Shown: piece after piece, positions 1 through 6,663 of the stretch
Numbering within the stretch: the stretch's first letter is position 1
Layout of the letters: every line of letters starts with the position of its first letter
Source of the DNA: Jeotgalibacillus alimentarius
GTDB lineage: Bacteria > Bacillota > Bacilli > Bacillales > Jeotgalibacillaceae
NCBI RefSeq assembly: GCF_000829445.1
Contig: NZ_JXRQ01000029.1
Location: forward strand, 62,001 to 126,000
DNA: 64,000 nucleotides
Direction of reading: 5' to 3'
Notes under the pieces: generated by a model
Told to the model about the DNA's origin: nothing
The model's database searches: none
The model's input: the letters and a program-made list of their open reading frames with translations, nothing else
Position numbers and translations under genes: made by a program

Positions 1-56
1 AGCACTTTTGTCAAAGGCTGTCAGCGAGAAGCCTGTTTACCTCTGATGTCATAGGC

Positions 57-428
57 TTAAACGTGATATTCAAGAAATTCTAATTTATTGCCAAAAGGAT
101 CCCGCACAAAAAAACGGGTTCTTCCTTCAATCGGCTGTTCTTCCTGAATCGTGATATTCTCTTCAGTCAAACGAATGCGGAGCTGCTCCAGATTTTTTAC
201 CACGAAGGCTGGATGTGCTTTTCTTGGAGGCGTATAGGGCTCTTCACGGCCAATATGAATTTCCTGATTCCCACATAAAAACCAGCACCCGCCATTCCCG
301 CGAAGATTAACAGGCTTAGGTGTCTCTTTCAACCCCAGAAGATCTATATAAAAGCGGCGTGCCTCATCTTCACTGCCTGCAGGCGCTGTTAACTGTACAT
401 GATCAATACCTTCAAACTGAAAACTCAT
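57..428 (-). CDS. VOC (glyoxalase/dioxygenase) family protein
   Basis: A 123-residue protein of the vicinal oxygen chelate fold, a single-domain size. The N-terminus IDHVQLTAP and the C-terminus RDPFGNKLEFLEY carry the His and Glu that usually bind the metal in this family. Substrate cannot be told; members include glyoxalases, dioxygenases and resistance proteins. Its start overlaps the stop of the upstream minus-strand gene by 4 bases, so the two are probably translated together. Family assignment is firm, function is open. Confidence 0.8.
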   Translation of the reverse strand: MSFQFEGIDHVQLTAPAGSEDEARRFYIDLLGLKETPKPVNLRGNGGCWFLCGNQEIHIGREEPYTPPRKAHPAFVVKNLEQLRIRLTEENITIQEEQPIEGRTRFFVRDPFGNKLEFLEYHV

Positions 429-688
429 CCCTTCATCTCCCTTATCTTTTCTTCAACAATTCTGATAAATGCAATTGGGTTTTCTCTCACTTTATAAGGA
501 AAAAGCCCTTTTGTCGTATGAACATAGAGCAGTCCGAAACTTCTCATGCTTTCTTTATAGGAAAGATCAAGAATCTCGTGGAAATAAAATTCGTTGGAAT
601 CGTCAGTCAGTTTTTGAGGATAGAGATGAAGAAAACTTTCGTGTTCAATAATATGCTGTTCTTCCCATTCAATCTTTCGCGTGATCAT
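425..688 (-). CDS. Conserved hypothetical protein, 87 aa
   Basis: A small protein of mixed charge without membrane segments or a motif I recognise. It overlaps the VOC gene by 4 bases and must be cotranscribed with it. The annotated ATG has no ribosome binding site just upstream. A good GGAGGG site lies about 40 bases further upstream, and the reading frame between them is open but contains no ATG, GTG or TTG. Translation may therefore begin at a rare codon (ATC or ATT), adding about 10 residues. Confidence 0.55.
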   Translation of the reverse strand: MITRKIEWEEQHIIEHESFLHLYPQKLTDDSNEFYFHEILDLSYKESMRSFGLLYVHTTKGLFPYKVRENPIAFIRIVEEKIREMKG

Positions 689-760
689 AATATATGGCTG
701 TGATGCAATACGGCTGATAAGAAACCCTCCTCTGTTTAGTAAAATACGGCCGATTCATTT

Positions 761-820
761 ACGCTCCAGGCGTAGGCTTTCCGGACAGCGGCCGCTGAGT
801 CCCCGCCTTCCACTTCAATG
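761..820. repeat. Intergenic GC-rich repeat (CTTTCCG type)
   Basis: A GC-rich stretch (CTCCAGGCGTAGGCTTTCCG and onward) in an otherwise AT-rich gap. It resembles the element at 12860-12931, which also has the CTTTCCG core, and repeats of this kind are scattered in Bacillales genomes. The rest of the 689-1016 gap shows no gene. Confidence 0.4.
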
Positions 821-1016
821 AACCTCGTCTTTCTATACTTTCTAAGTCTTAAGATAAAAATATATTTATAAATGAGTGGTACCTCTAACAAACGTTTATA
901 GATTTCATTTTGTTTACCTCCTATTATTTTAACGAATTTAACCCCGGAAAGATATCCGCAGGTCCTAACTGGTTAATGAATGATAGAAAAAACTTTCTCC
1001 CTACTGCTACCTATGT

Positions 1017-1030
1017 TGTAAGCGTTACCA
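1017..1030. promoter_or_regulatory. Candidate cre site (CcpA) upstream of argC
   Basis: TGTAAGCGTTACCA matches the catabolite-responsive element consensus TGWAANCGNTNWCA at 13 of 14 positions. It lies about 40 bases upstream of the -35 box of the argC promoter. CcpA binding here is an inference from sequence alone. Confidence 0.4.
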
Positions 1031-1065
1031 TTAACTGAATTGCACAACATTTTATAAAAATACGG

Positions 1066-1094
1066 TTGATTTTATTTTTATACATACCTATAAT
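1066..1094 (+). promoter_or_regulatory. argC promoter with overlapping ArgR box
   Basis: TTGATT (1066-1071) and TATAAT (1089-1094) with a 17-base spacer form a near-consensus sigma-A promoter. Positions 1068-1086, read on the minus strand, match the Bacillus ARG box consensus (CATGAATAAAAATKCAAKT) at about 14 of 19 positions, so ArgR/AhrC bound here would cover the -35 box and spacer. This equals the operator arrangement known at B. subtilis argC. Confidence 0.75.
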
Positions 1095-1125
1095 ATGCCT
1101 AACATATTTTTTTGGAGTGATGGAT

Positions 1126-2157
1126 GTGAAAGTTGGAATTATAGGAGCAACCGGCTATGGCGGTCTTGAGTTAATCAGACTTTTACATCGTCACAGCGGA
1201 ATTTCTTCAATTGACCTGTTTACTTCTTCTGAAGAAGGAGAGTTGTTCTCTCATAAATATTCATACTTAATGAATATTTATGATACACCTCTTCATAAAA
1301 TCAGAATTGAACATTTAGCTAAAATGGATGTGATTTTCACGAGTACACCAAGTGGCGTAACGAGTAAGCTGCTTCCTCCACTGATCGGCAAAGGGCCAAG
1401 AATCATTGATCTCTCAGGCGATTACCGGCTGTCAGCAAAGGATTACACTGAGTGGTACGGCAAAGATGCAGCACCGGAAACATCTTTGCAGAAGTCAGTA
1501 TACGGACTGACGGAATGGAACCGCGGGGCAGTAAAAGATGCTGTCATGGTTGCAAACCCCGGCTGTTACCCGACAGCAGTGCTGCTCAGCCTGCTCCCGG
1601 CAGTGAAAAACGGACTGATTCTTACAGACAGCCTGATCATAGACGCTAAAAGCGGTGTGTCAGGTGCAGGAAACAAGCCGAATCAGATGACTCATTTCAG
1701 CGAAACCAATGAGAGTTTATCAATATATAAAGTAAATAAACATCAGCATATCCCTGAAATTGAAACCGGTCTTGCCCGGTTCGCGGAGAAGACACGACCC
1801 ATCACCTTCAGCACTCACCTCGTGCCAATGACGCGGGGAATCTTGGCAGCCGCTTATGCACCGCTTGCTGACGGTGTAACTAAAAAGCAGCTGCAGGAAT
1901 GTTATGAGGACAGTTACCGAAACGAAACGTTTGTCAGAGTGATGCCACCGGGACCGAAATTCAGCACAAACCAGGTATATGGATCAAATTACTGCGACCT
2001 TCAAGTCCACGTGGATCCGCGAACGAACCGCGCCACGATCGTCTCAGTCATTGATAACCTCGTAAAAGGTGCAGCCGGTCAGGCAATCCAGAATATGAAC
2101 GTTCAATTTGGATTTAAAGAATCAGAAGGGCTTGATTTAGTCCCTTCGTATATTTAG
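1126..2157 (+). CDS. argC: N-acetyl-gamma-glutamyl-phosphate reductase
   Basis: Third step of arginine synthesis: NADPH reduction of N-acetylglutamyl phosphate to the semialdehyde, in the cytoplasm. The N-terminus MKVGIIGATGYGG is the dinucleotide-binding loop, and Cys147 in NPGCYPT is the catalytic nucleophile. I chose GTG at 1126 because GGAG at 1114-1117 is 8 bases upstream; ATG at 1120 is too close to it, and the upstream TTG at 1066 lies in the -35 box. The product is 343 residues, close to the usual 345. It is the first gene of argC-argJ-argB-argD and carries an internal ArgR operator. Confidence 0.96.
   Translation: MKVGIIGATGYGGLELIRLLHRHSGISSIDLFTSSEEGELFSHKYSYLMNIYDTPLHKIRIEHLAKMDVIFTSTPSGVTSKLLPPLIGKGPRIIDLSGDYRLSAKDYTEWYGKDAAPETSLQKSVYGLTEWNRGAVKDAVMVANPGCYPTAVLLSLLPAVKNGLILTDSLIIDAKSGVSGAGNKPNQMTHFSETNESLSIYKVNKHQHIPEIETGLARFAEKTRPITFSTHLVPMTRGILAAAYAPLADGVTKKQLQECYEDSYRNETFVRVMPPGPKFSTNQVYGSNYCDLQVHVDPRTNRATIVSVIDNLVKGAAGQAIQNMNVQFGFKESEGLDLVPSYI
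1252..1282. promoter_or_regulatory. Intragenic ArgR operator in argC
   Basis: A perfect inverted repeat with 13-base arms (CATAAATATTCAT and its complement) and a 5-base spacer; one more base pair extends it. The arms hold TGAATATTTATG, the core of an ARG box. B. subtilis argC is known to have a second operator inside the coding sequence that cooperates with the promoter operator. The position about 150-180 bases after the promoter fits such looping. Confidence 0.75.
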
Positions 2158-2213
2158 TTGAAAATGAACAGCCAACTTAAAGCACACCGTACTTTTAAGG
2201 AGATGAAGTTTGT

Positions 2214-3440
2214 ATGACGACTGTCTATCCATCGATTAAGAAGATTTCAGGGAATAATATTGCTTCGCCAATCGGATTTAAAGCTGCGGGTCTTCACTGC
2301 GGTATTAAACATAAAAAGAATGATCTTGCGCTGTTAGTCAGCGAAGTGCCTGCGAATGCAGCTGGTGTCTACACGACAAATGCCGTCCAGGCTGCTCCTT
2401 TAAAAGTAACGAAAGAGGCACTCGCTGTTGAGCAGAAGATGCAGGCAATTATCGTGAATTCAGGTAATGCCAATGCCTGTACCGGAAAACAGGGCTATGT
2501 GGATGCGCAGACGATGCAGCATTTAACAGCGAACCTTTTAAATATTGAACCTCACCTTGTAGGCGTCGCTTCTACTGGTGTCATTGGTGAAAAGCTGCCA
2601 ATGGACAGACTGAAATACGGGATTCCAAAGCTTGAACCTGTAGCGGGTTTAAAAGGGTCAATCGACTTTTCACAGTCGATCTTAACGACTGATACTGTTT
2701 CGAAAAACACAGCATATAAAGTGGATATTGACGGTAAAACTGTGACAGTTGCCGGCACCGCAAAAGGATCCGGGATGATTCATCCGAATATGGCTACGAT
2801 GCTTGGATTCATTTCAACAGATGCGGCCATTGAATCAGATCACCTGCACGGTGCATTGAAGTCAGTGGTCGACCGCTCATTCAACTCAATTACAGTCGAT
2901 GGTGATACATCAACGAATGATATGGTGCTTGTCATGGCCAATGGTCTTGCGGAAAATGAGACGCTCACGCCATCCCACCCTGACTGGAAAGTATTTGTCC
3001 AGACACTGCTCCACGTCTGTGAAGACCTCGGAAAAATGATCGCGAAAGACGGCGAGGGTGCGACAAAGCTGATTGAAGTGGAAGTAAACGGCGCAAAAAA
3101 TGATGAGGAAGCGCGGAAAATTGCTAAGACCGTTGTTGGATCACCTCTTGTGAAAACAGCTGCATTCGGTTGTGACGCCAACTGGGGACGCATATTAGCA
3201 GCCGTCGGATACAGCGGTATGACGATTGATCCGGAGGAAGTGGAGATCCTGATCGGTTCCACGCCTGTTGTCCGTGAAGGTGAGCCGCTCGCATTCTCAG
3301 AAGATGAACTGACTGAGTATTTAAAGCAGCCGGAAATCAAGTTAAAAGTGAATGTGAATCAAGGTGATGGAAAAGGACTGGCATGGGGGTGTGATCTGAC
3401 TTATGACTACGTACAGATCAACGCAAGCTATAGAACCTGA
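2214..3440 (+). CDS. argJ: Bifunctional ornithine acetyltransferase / N-acetylglutamate synthase
   Basis: Transfers acetyl from N-acetylornithine to glutamate (cyclic pathway) and can also use acetyl-CoA. The 408-residue precursor is self-cleaved before Thr195 in NMATMLGF, giving alpha and beta chains; that Thr is the nucleophile. KGSGMIHPN just before it is typical. A good AAGGAG site precedes ATG 2214. It lies 56 bases after argC and overlaps argB by 38 bases, so coupling is likely. Because argJ is present and no argE or argA is seen here, acetyl is probably recycled. Confidence 0.97.
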   Translation: MTTVYPSIKKISGNNIASPIGFKAAGLHCGIKHKKNDLALLVSEVPANAAGVYTTNAVQAAPLKVTKEALAVEQKMQAIIVNSGNANACTGKQGYVDAQTMQHLTANLLNIEPHLVGVASTGVIGEKLPMDRLKYGIPKLEPVAGLKGSIDFSQSILTTDTVSKNTAYKVDIDGKTVTVAGTAKGSGMIHPNMATMLGFISTDAAIESDHLHGALKSVVDRSFNSITVDGDTSTNDMVLVMANGLAENETLTPSHPDWKVFVQTLLHVCEDLGKMIAKDGEGATKLIEVEVNGAKNDEEARKIAKTVVGSPLVKTAAFGCDANWGRILAAVGYSGMTIDPEEVEILIGSTPVVREGEPLAFSEDELTEYLKQPEIKLKVNVNQGDGKGLAWGCDLTYDYVQINASYRT

Positions 3441-4176
3441 GACAGTCGTAATCAAGCTCGGCGGCAGTTTACTCGAACGTCTGACGGCTGACTTTTTTAA
3501 AGGCATTCACCAGATGATTCAAAGCGGAAAACGGGTCATCATCGTGCACGGCGGCGGCCCCGCCATTAACCGCACCCTTCAGGAAGCAAATATACAAACA
3601 CCGGTCATAAACGGCTTACGTGTAACGCCTGAAAAAGCCATCACGCTTGTTCAGACAACGCTGATTGGCTCAGTCAACCCATGGATCGTTCACCAGCTTG
3701 GACAGTCTGATATCAGGGCAGTCGGCTTAAGCGGCTTTGACGGCGGTCTGATTGAAGCGTCTTTTCTCGATAAAAACGTATATGGTTTTGTCGGGAAAAT
3801 TGAGAAGGTTGACCCTTCAATCCTTCAGATGTTAAACGATGCGGTACCGGTTATTTCATGTATCGGCAGCACAGCTGATGGTCAGGCGTTGAATATTAAT
3901 GCTGATACAGCCGCTGAAAAAGTGGCTGCTGCTATCGGTGCAGATGAGCTTTTGTTTGTCACGGATACACCCGGTATAAAAGTAAATGGCGCAACCATTT
4001 CAACAACGAATCCTGACGAGATCAAAGCCTGGATTGAAGACGGTACAATATATGGCGGTATGATTCCAAAAGTTCAGGCAGCAGCCGGCTGCCTGCAAAG
4101 CGGTATTCCAGCCGTCCGGATCGTCAATGAGATGCTAGAAGGCACAACCATTTTAAAGGAGGTGGCAGTCAGATGA
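3403..4176 (+). CDS. argB: Acetylglutamate kinase
   Basis: Phosphorylates N-acetylglutamate, the second step of arginine synthesis. The amino acid kinase fold is shown by KLGGSLL near residue 18, VHGGGPAIN near 50 and the NADTAAEKVAAA segment. The product is 257 residues, usual for the family. The only usable start in frame is ATG 3403, inside the end of argJ, with GGGGGTG about 11 bases upstream. It overlaps argD by 4 bases (ATGA). Arginine feedback sites cannot be judged by eye. Confidence 0.95.
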   Translation: MTTYRSTQAIEPETVVIKLGGSLLERLTADFFKGIHQMIQSGKRVIIVHGGGPAINRTLQEANIQTPVINGLRVTPEKAITLVQTTLIGSVNPWIVHQLGQSDIRAVGLSGFDGGLIEASFLDKNVYGFVGKIEKVDPSILQMLNDAVPVISCIGSTADGQALNINADTAAEKVAAAIGADELLFVTDTPGIKVNGATISTTNPDEIKAWIEDGTIYGGMIPKVQAAAGCLQSGIPAVRIVNEMLEGTTILKEVAVR

Positions 4177-5327
4177 GTGCACTGTTTCAAAATTACGCAA
4201 GGCGTTCCCTTCATATTGTCAAAGGTGAAGGCACAATCGTCTGGGATGATCAGGGTAAAAGCTATCTTGATTTCACCAGCGGCATTGCAGTTGTCAGTCT
4301 CGGACACAGCCACCCGAAAATGGTGAGTGCCATCCAGGCTCAGGCTGAAAATCTCTGGCATATCTCAAACCTGTTTGAAAGTCCTGCCCAGGAGACACTA
4401 GCAGCTGACTTAGTAAAAGATACATCTCTATCACGCGCGCTTTTCTGTAATAGCGGTGCAGAAGCGAATGAAGCAGCGATCAAGCTTGCCAGAAAAGCAA
4501 CCGGAAAGCACGTGATTATCACATTTGAGCAGTCTTTTCATGGCAGAACAACCGGTGCGATGGCTGCAACCGGTCAGGATAAAGTAAAAGAAGGATTCGG
4601 ACCGCTCATGCCTGAGTTCAGAACGATTCCTTTTAATGATCAGGATGCATTAAAAGAAGCCATTGATGAAAACACAGCAGCTGTTATGCTCGAAGTGATT
4701 CAGGGTGAAGGCGGCGTCAACCCGATTGACCCTGACTTTGCCGCAACGCTACAGCAGCTGTGTGAATCAAACGGACTTTTACTCATCATAGATGAAGTCC
4801 AGACCGGTATCGGCCGCACAGGCAGCCGCTACGCTTTTGAACAGACATCACTCAAGCCTGATATTGTGACACTTGCAAAAGGACTCGGCGGCGGCTTCCC
4901 TGTCGGTGCGATTCTCGGATCAGAGGCGTTAGCTGACCATTTCGGACCAGGAACGCACGGTTCCACATATGGTGGCAACCCGCTCGCAGTTACTGCGGCA
5001 CAAACTGTCGTTGATCATGTGTTTGAAGAAGTGTTTCTTGAGGAAGTCCGGAAAAAAGGCGCATATCTCCGGGAACAGCTTGCTTCCCTATTTGGATTAT
5101 CTAGCGTCACATGCGTCCGCGGTCAGGGCCTGATGCTCGGAATCGTCCTCAGCACAGATGCCGCGCCGATTGTGAAAAAAGCAGAGGAAAACGGGTTGTT
5201 GCTCGTGCCAGCCGGACCAAATGTCATCAGGCTGCTGCCTCCGCTGACTGTCAGTTATGAGGAATGTAGACAGGCTGCCGCGGTGCTTGAGAAAACGATG
5301 ATGCAGGTTGAGTATACGGTTAGTTGA
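4173..5327 (+). CDS. argD: Acetylornithine aminotransferase
   Basis: PLP-dependent class III transaminase that converts N-acetylglutamate semialdehyde to N-acetylornithine. Lys236 in LAKGLGGGFPVGA should bind PLP; IIDEVQTGIGRTG holds the cofactor aspartate. The length of 384 residues is normal. Start ATG 4173 follows a strong AAAGGAGGTG. It is the last gene of the first arg segment: a 274-base gap with a repeat array, a hairpin and a new promoter separates it from carA. Confidence 0.96.
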   Translation: MSALFQNYARRSLHIVKGEGTIVWDDQGKSYLDFTSGIAVVSLGHSHPKMVSAIQAQAENLWHISNLFESPAQETLAADLVKDTSLSRALFCNSGAEANEAAIKLARKATGKHVIITFEQSFHGRTTGAMAATGQDKVKEGFGPLMPEFRTIPFNDQDALKEAIDENTAAVMLEVIQGEGGVNPIDPDFAATLQQLCESNGLLLIIDEVQTGIGRTGSRYAFEQTSLKPDIVTLAKGLGGGFPVGAILGSEALADHFGPGTHGSTYGGNPLAVTAAQTVVDHVFEEVFLEEVRKKGAYLREQLASLFGLSSVTCVRGQGLMLGIVLSTDAAPIVKKAEENGLLLVPAGPNVIRLLPPLTVSYEECRQAAAVLEKTMMQVEYTVS

Positions 5328-5338
5328 GGTTTTTTGAG

Positions 5339-5471
5339 GTTCGACGTAAAATCATGGGTGTTCGGCGTAAATCATCGCTGGTTCGAAGTTTAATCACTCG
5401 TGTTCGACGAAAAAACGGTATAGTTCGACACTAAGTCACCAATGTTCGCCACTTAGTGTAATTTGACCTAT
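5339..5471 (+). repeat. 21-bp x 6 GTTCG array, copy 1
   Basis: Six consecutive 21-bp units (5339-5464). Each begins GTTCG and then diverges, and the array is followed directly by GACCTAT. The last unit (GTTCGCCACTTAGTGT) is nearly the same as the last unit of copy 3. The array sits between argD and carA. Units are not identical, and there are no spacers of CRISPR type. It contains no convincing gene. Confidence 0.85.
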
Positions 5472-5505
5472 ACCAGTCGCGCATCCAGCCAAACCCAAAT
5501 ACCAG

Positions 5506-5540
5506 CTGTCCTGGAATTCACTTTCCTGGACAGTCTTCTT
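5506..5540 (+). terminator. Hairpin between argD and carA
   Basis: CTGTCC-T-GGAA pairs with TTCC-T-GGACAG around a short loop and is followed by TCTTCTT. It could end or weaken transcription from the argC promoter before the carA promoter, or protect the argD message end. The T run is weak, so complete termination is unlikely. Confidence 0.45.
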
Positions 5541-5543
5541 ATT

Positions 5544-5572
5544 AACTAAAATGAATAAAATTACATTATAAT
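5544..5572 (+). promoter_or_regulatory. carA promoter with ArgR box
   Basis: TATAAT at 5567-5572 lies 29 bases before the carA start; the -35 region (AACTAA or TTAACT) is poor. Positions 5550-5568 (AATGAATAAAATTACATTA) match the ARG box consensus at about 14 of 19 positions and overlap the promoter. This suggests that carA-carB-argF has its own ArgR-controlled promoter as well as readthrough from argC. Confidence 0.6.
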
Positions 5573-5601
5573 TTATATTTATACAAAAGGAGGCGGTTCT
5601 C

Positions 5602-6663
5602 ATGAAAGGAACGCTGTCACTGTCGAATGGACAGTCATTCGAAGGATCATGGAAAGGCGCAGTTAAAGACGTACAGGGAGAAATCGTCTTCTTCACAGGG
5701 ATGACAGGCTACGAGGAAGTACTTACAGACCCGTCCTATTATGGACAAATCATTGTATTTTCCTACCCGCTGATGGGCCAGTACGGAATTCAGAATCTGC
5801 ATCTTGAATCATCTGATATTCAACCTGCAGGTATTGTTGTCACTGAACTATATGAAGGGACGCTTGAGCGCGGATTTTCACTTTTAGAGTTTGCTGTGAT
5901 GCACAATGTCCCCATTATGACAGGCGTGGACACGCGCTCTGTCATTCAGACAATCCGCGAAGACGGTACGATGCAGGCGGTGATGCAGCTTGAAGGAAAG
6001 CCGCTTCCTGCCTGGGAGCCAATCCGCACATTTGTCGTGCCGCATGTAACAGCGAAAGAGGCTGTGACTTATGGGGAAGGTTCACCTCATATCGGATTGA
6101 TTGATTTCGGTTATAAAAAGTCCATTTTACAGGCGCTATTGGACCGTGGCTGTACGGTGACTGTATTTCCGTATACGGTATCCACGAGCGAATTGATGAG
6201 TACGCCATTAGATGGATTACTGTTTTCAAATGGCCCTGGGGACCCTGCATCTCTTATGCATAAAATTGATGATTACCGCGCATGGGCGAATGTATATCCG
6301 ACACTTGGGATCTGCCTTGGTCATCAATTGCTCGCGATTGCTTTTGGTGCTTCAACTGAAAAGCTGGCGTTTGGACACCGTGGTGCGAATCACCCTGTCA
6401 TGAATGTAAAAACGAAGCGCGTCAGCATGAGCTCGCAAAATCACAGCTACGTAGTAAAGGAGGGTTCTATTCCTTCTAACGTAGACATTTTATATACAAA
6501 TGTAAATGACAGCAGTGTGGAAGGTCTGCAGCATCAGAATCTTCCACTGTTGACTGTTCAGTTCCACCCGGAGGCTTCCCCGGGACCGGCTGAGCATCAT
6601 GAAGTATTCGATTCATTTTTTAATTTGATCTATCAGGAAAAGAAGGTGTCACAACATGCCTAA
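5602..6663 (+). CDS. carA: Carbamoyl-phosphate synthase small subunit (arginine type)
   Basis: Glutaminase subunit that hands ammonia to CarB. The N-terminal CarA domain is followed by a class I glutamine amidotransferase domain with Cys238 in GICLGHQLLA and the His and Glu of QFHPEASPGP. The length of 353 residues equals that of the arginine-specific CarA of B. subtilis, and its place in the arg locus supports this over the pyrimidine enzyme. AAAGGAGGCG precedes ATG 5602. It overlaps carB by 8 bases. Confidence 0.95.
   Translation: MKGTLSLSNGQSFEGSWKGAVKDVQGEIVFFTGMTGYEEVLTDPSYYGQIIVFSYPLMGQYGIQNLHLESSDIQPAGIVVTELYEGTLERGFSLLEFAVMHNVPIMTGVDTRSVIQTIREDGTMQAVMQLEGKPLPAWEPIRTFVVPHVTAKEAVTYGEGSPHIGLIDFGYKKSILQALLDRGCTVTVFPYTVSTSELMSTPLDGLLFSNGPGDPASLMHKIDDYRAWANVYPTLGICLGHQLLAIAFGASTEKLAFGHRGANHPVMNVKTKRVSMSSQNHSYVVKEGSIPSNVDILYTNVNDSSVEGLQHQNLPLLTVQFHPEASPGPAEHHEVFDSFFNLIYQEKKVSQHA

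Noticed and set aside
876-890. T-box (GAGTGGTACC)
   Set aside because: Only the core GGTACC fits; there is no specifier stem, no terminator and no target gene in a suitable place.
898-925. Seven-codon leader peptide on the minus strand with an AGGAGG site
   Set aside because: No target gene or attenuator is found downstream; probably chance.
2840-3340. 166-codon minus-strand frame inside argJ
   Set aside because: Serine-rich shadow of a well-supported gene; no start signals.
5339-5464. CRISPR array
   Set aside because: Units abut at exactly 21 bp with no spacers, units are not identical, and no cas genes are near.
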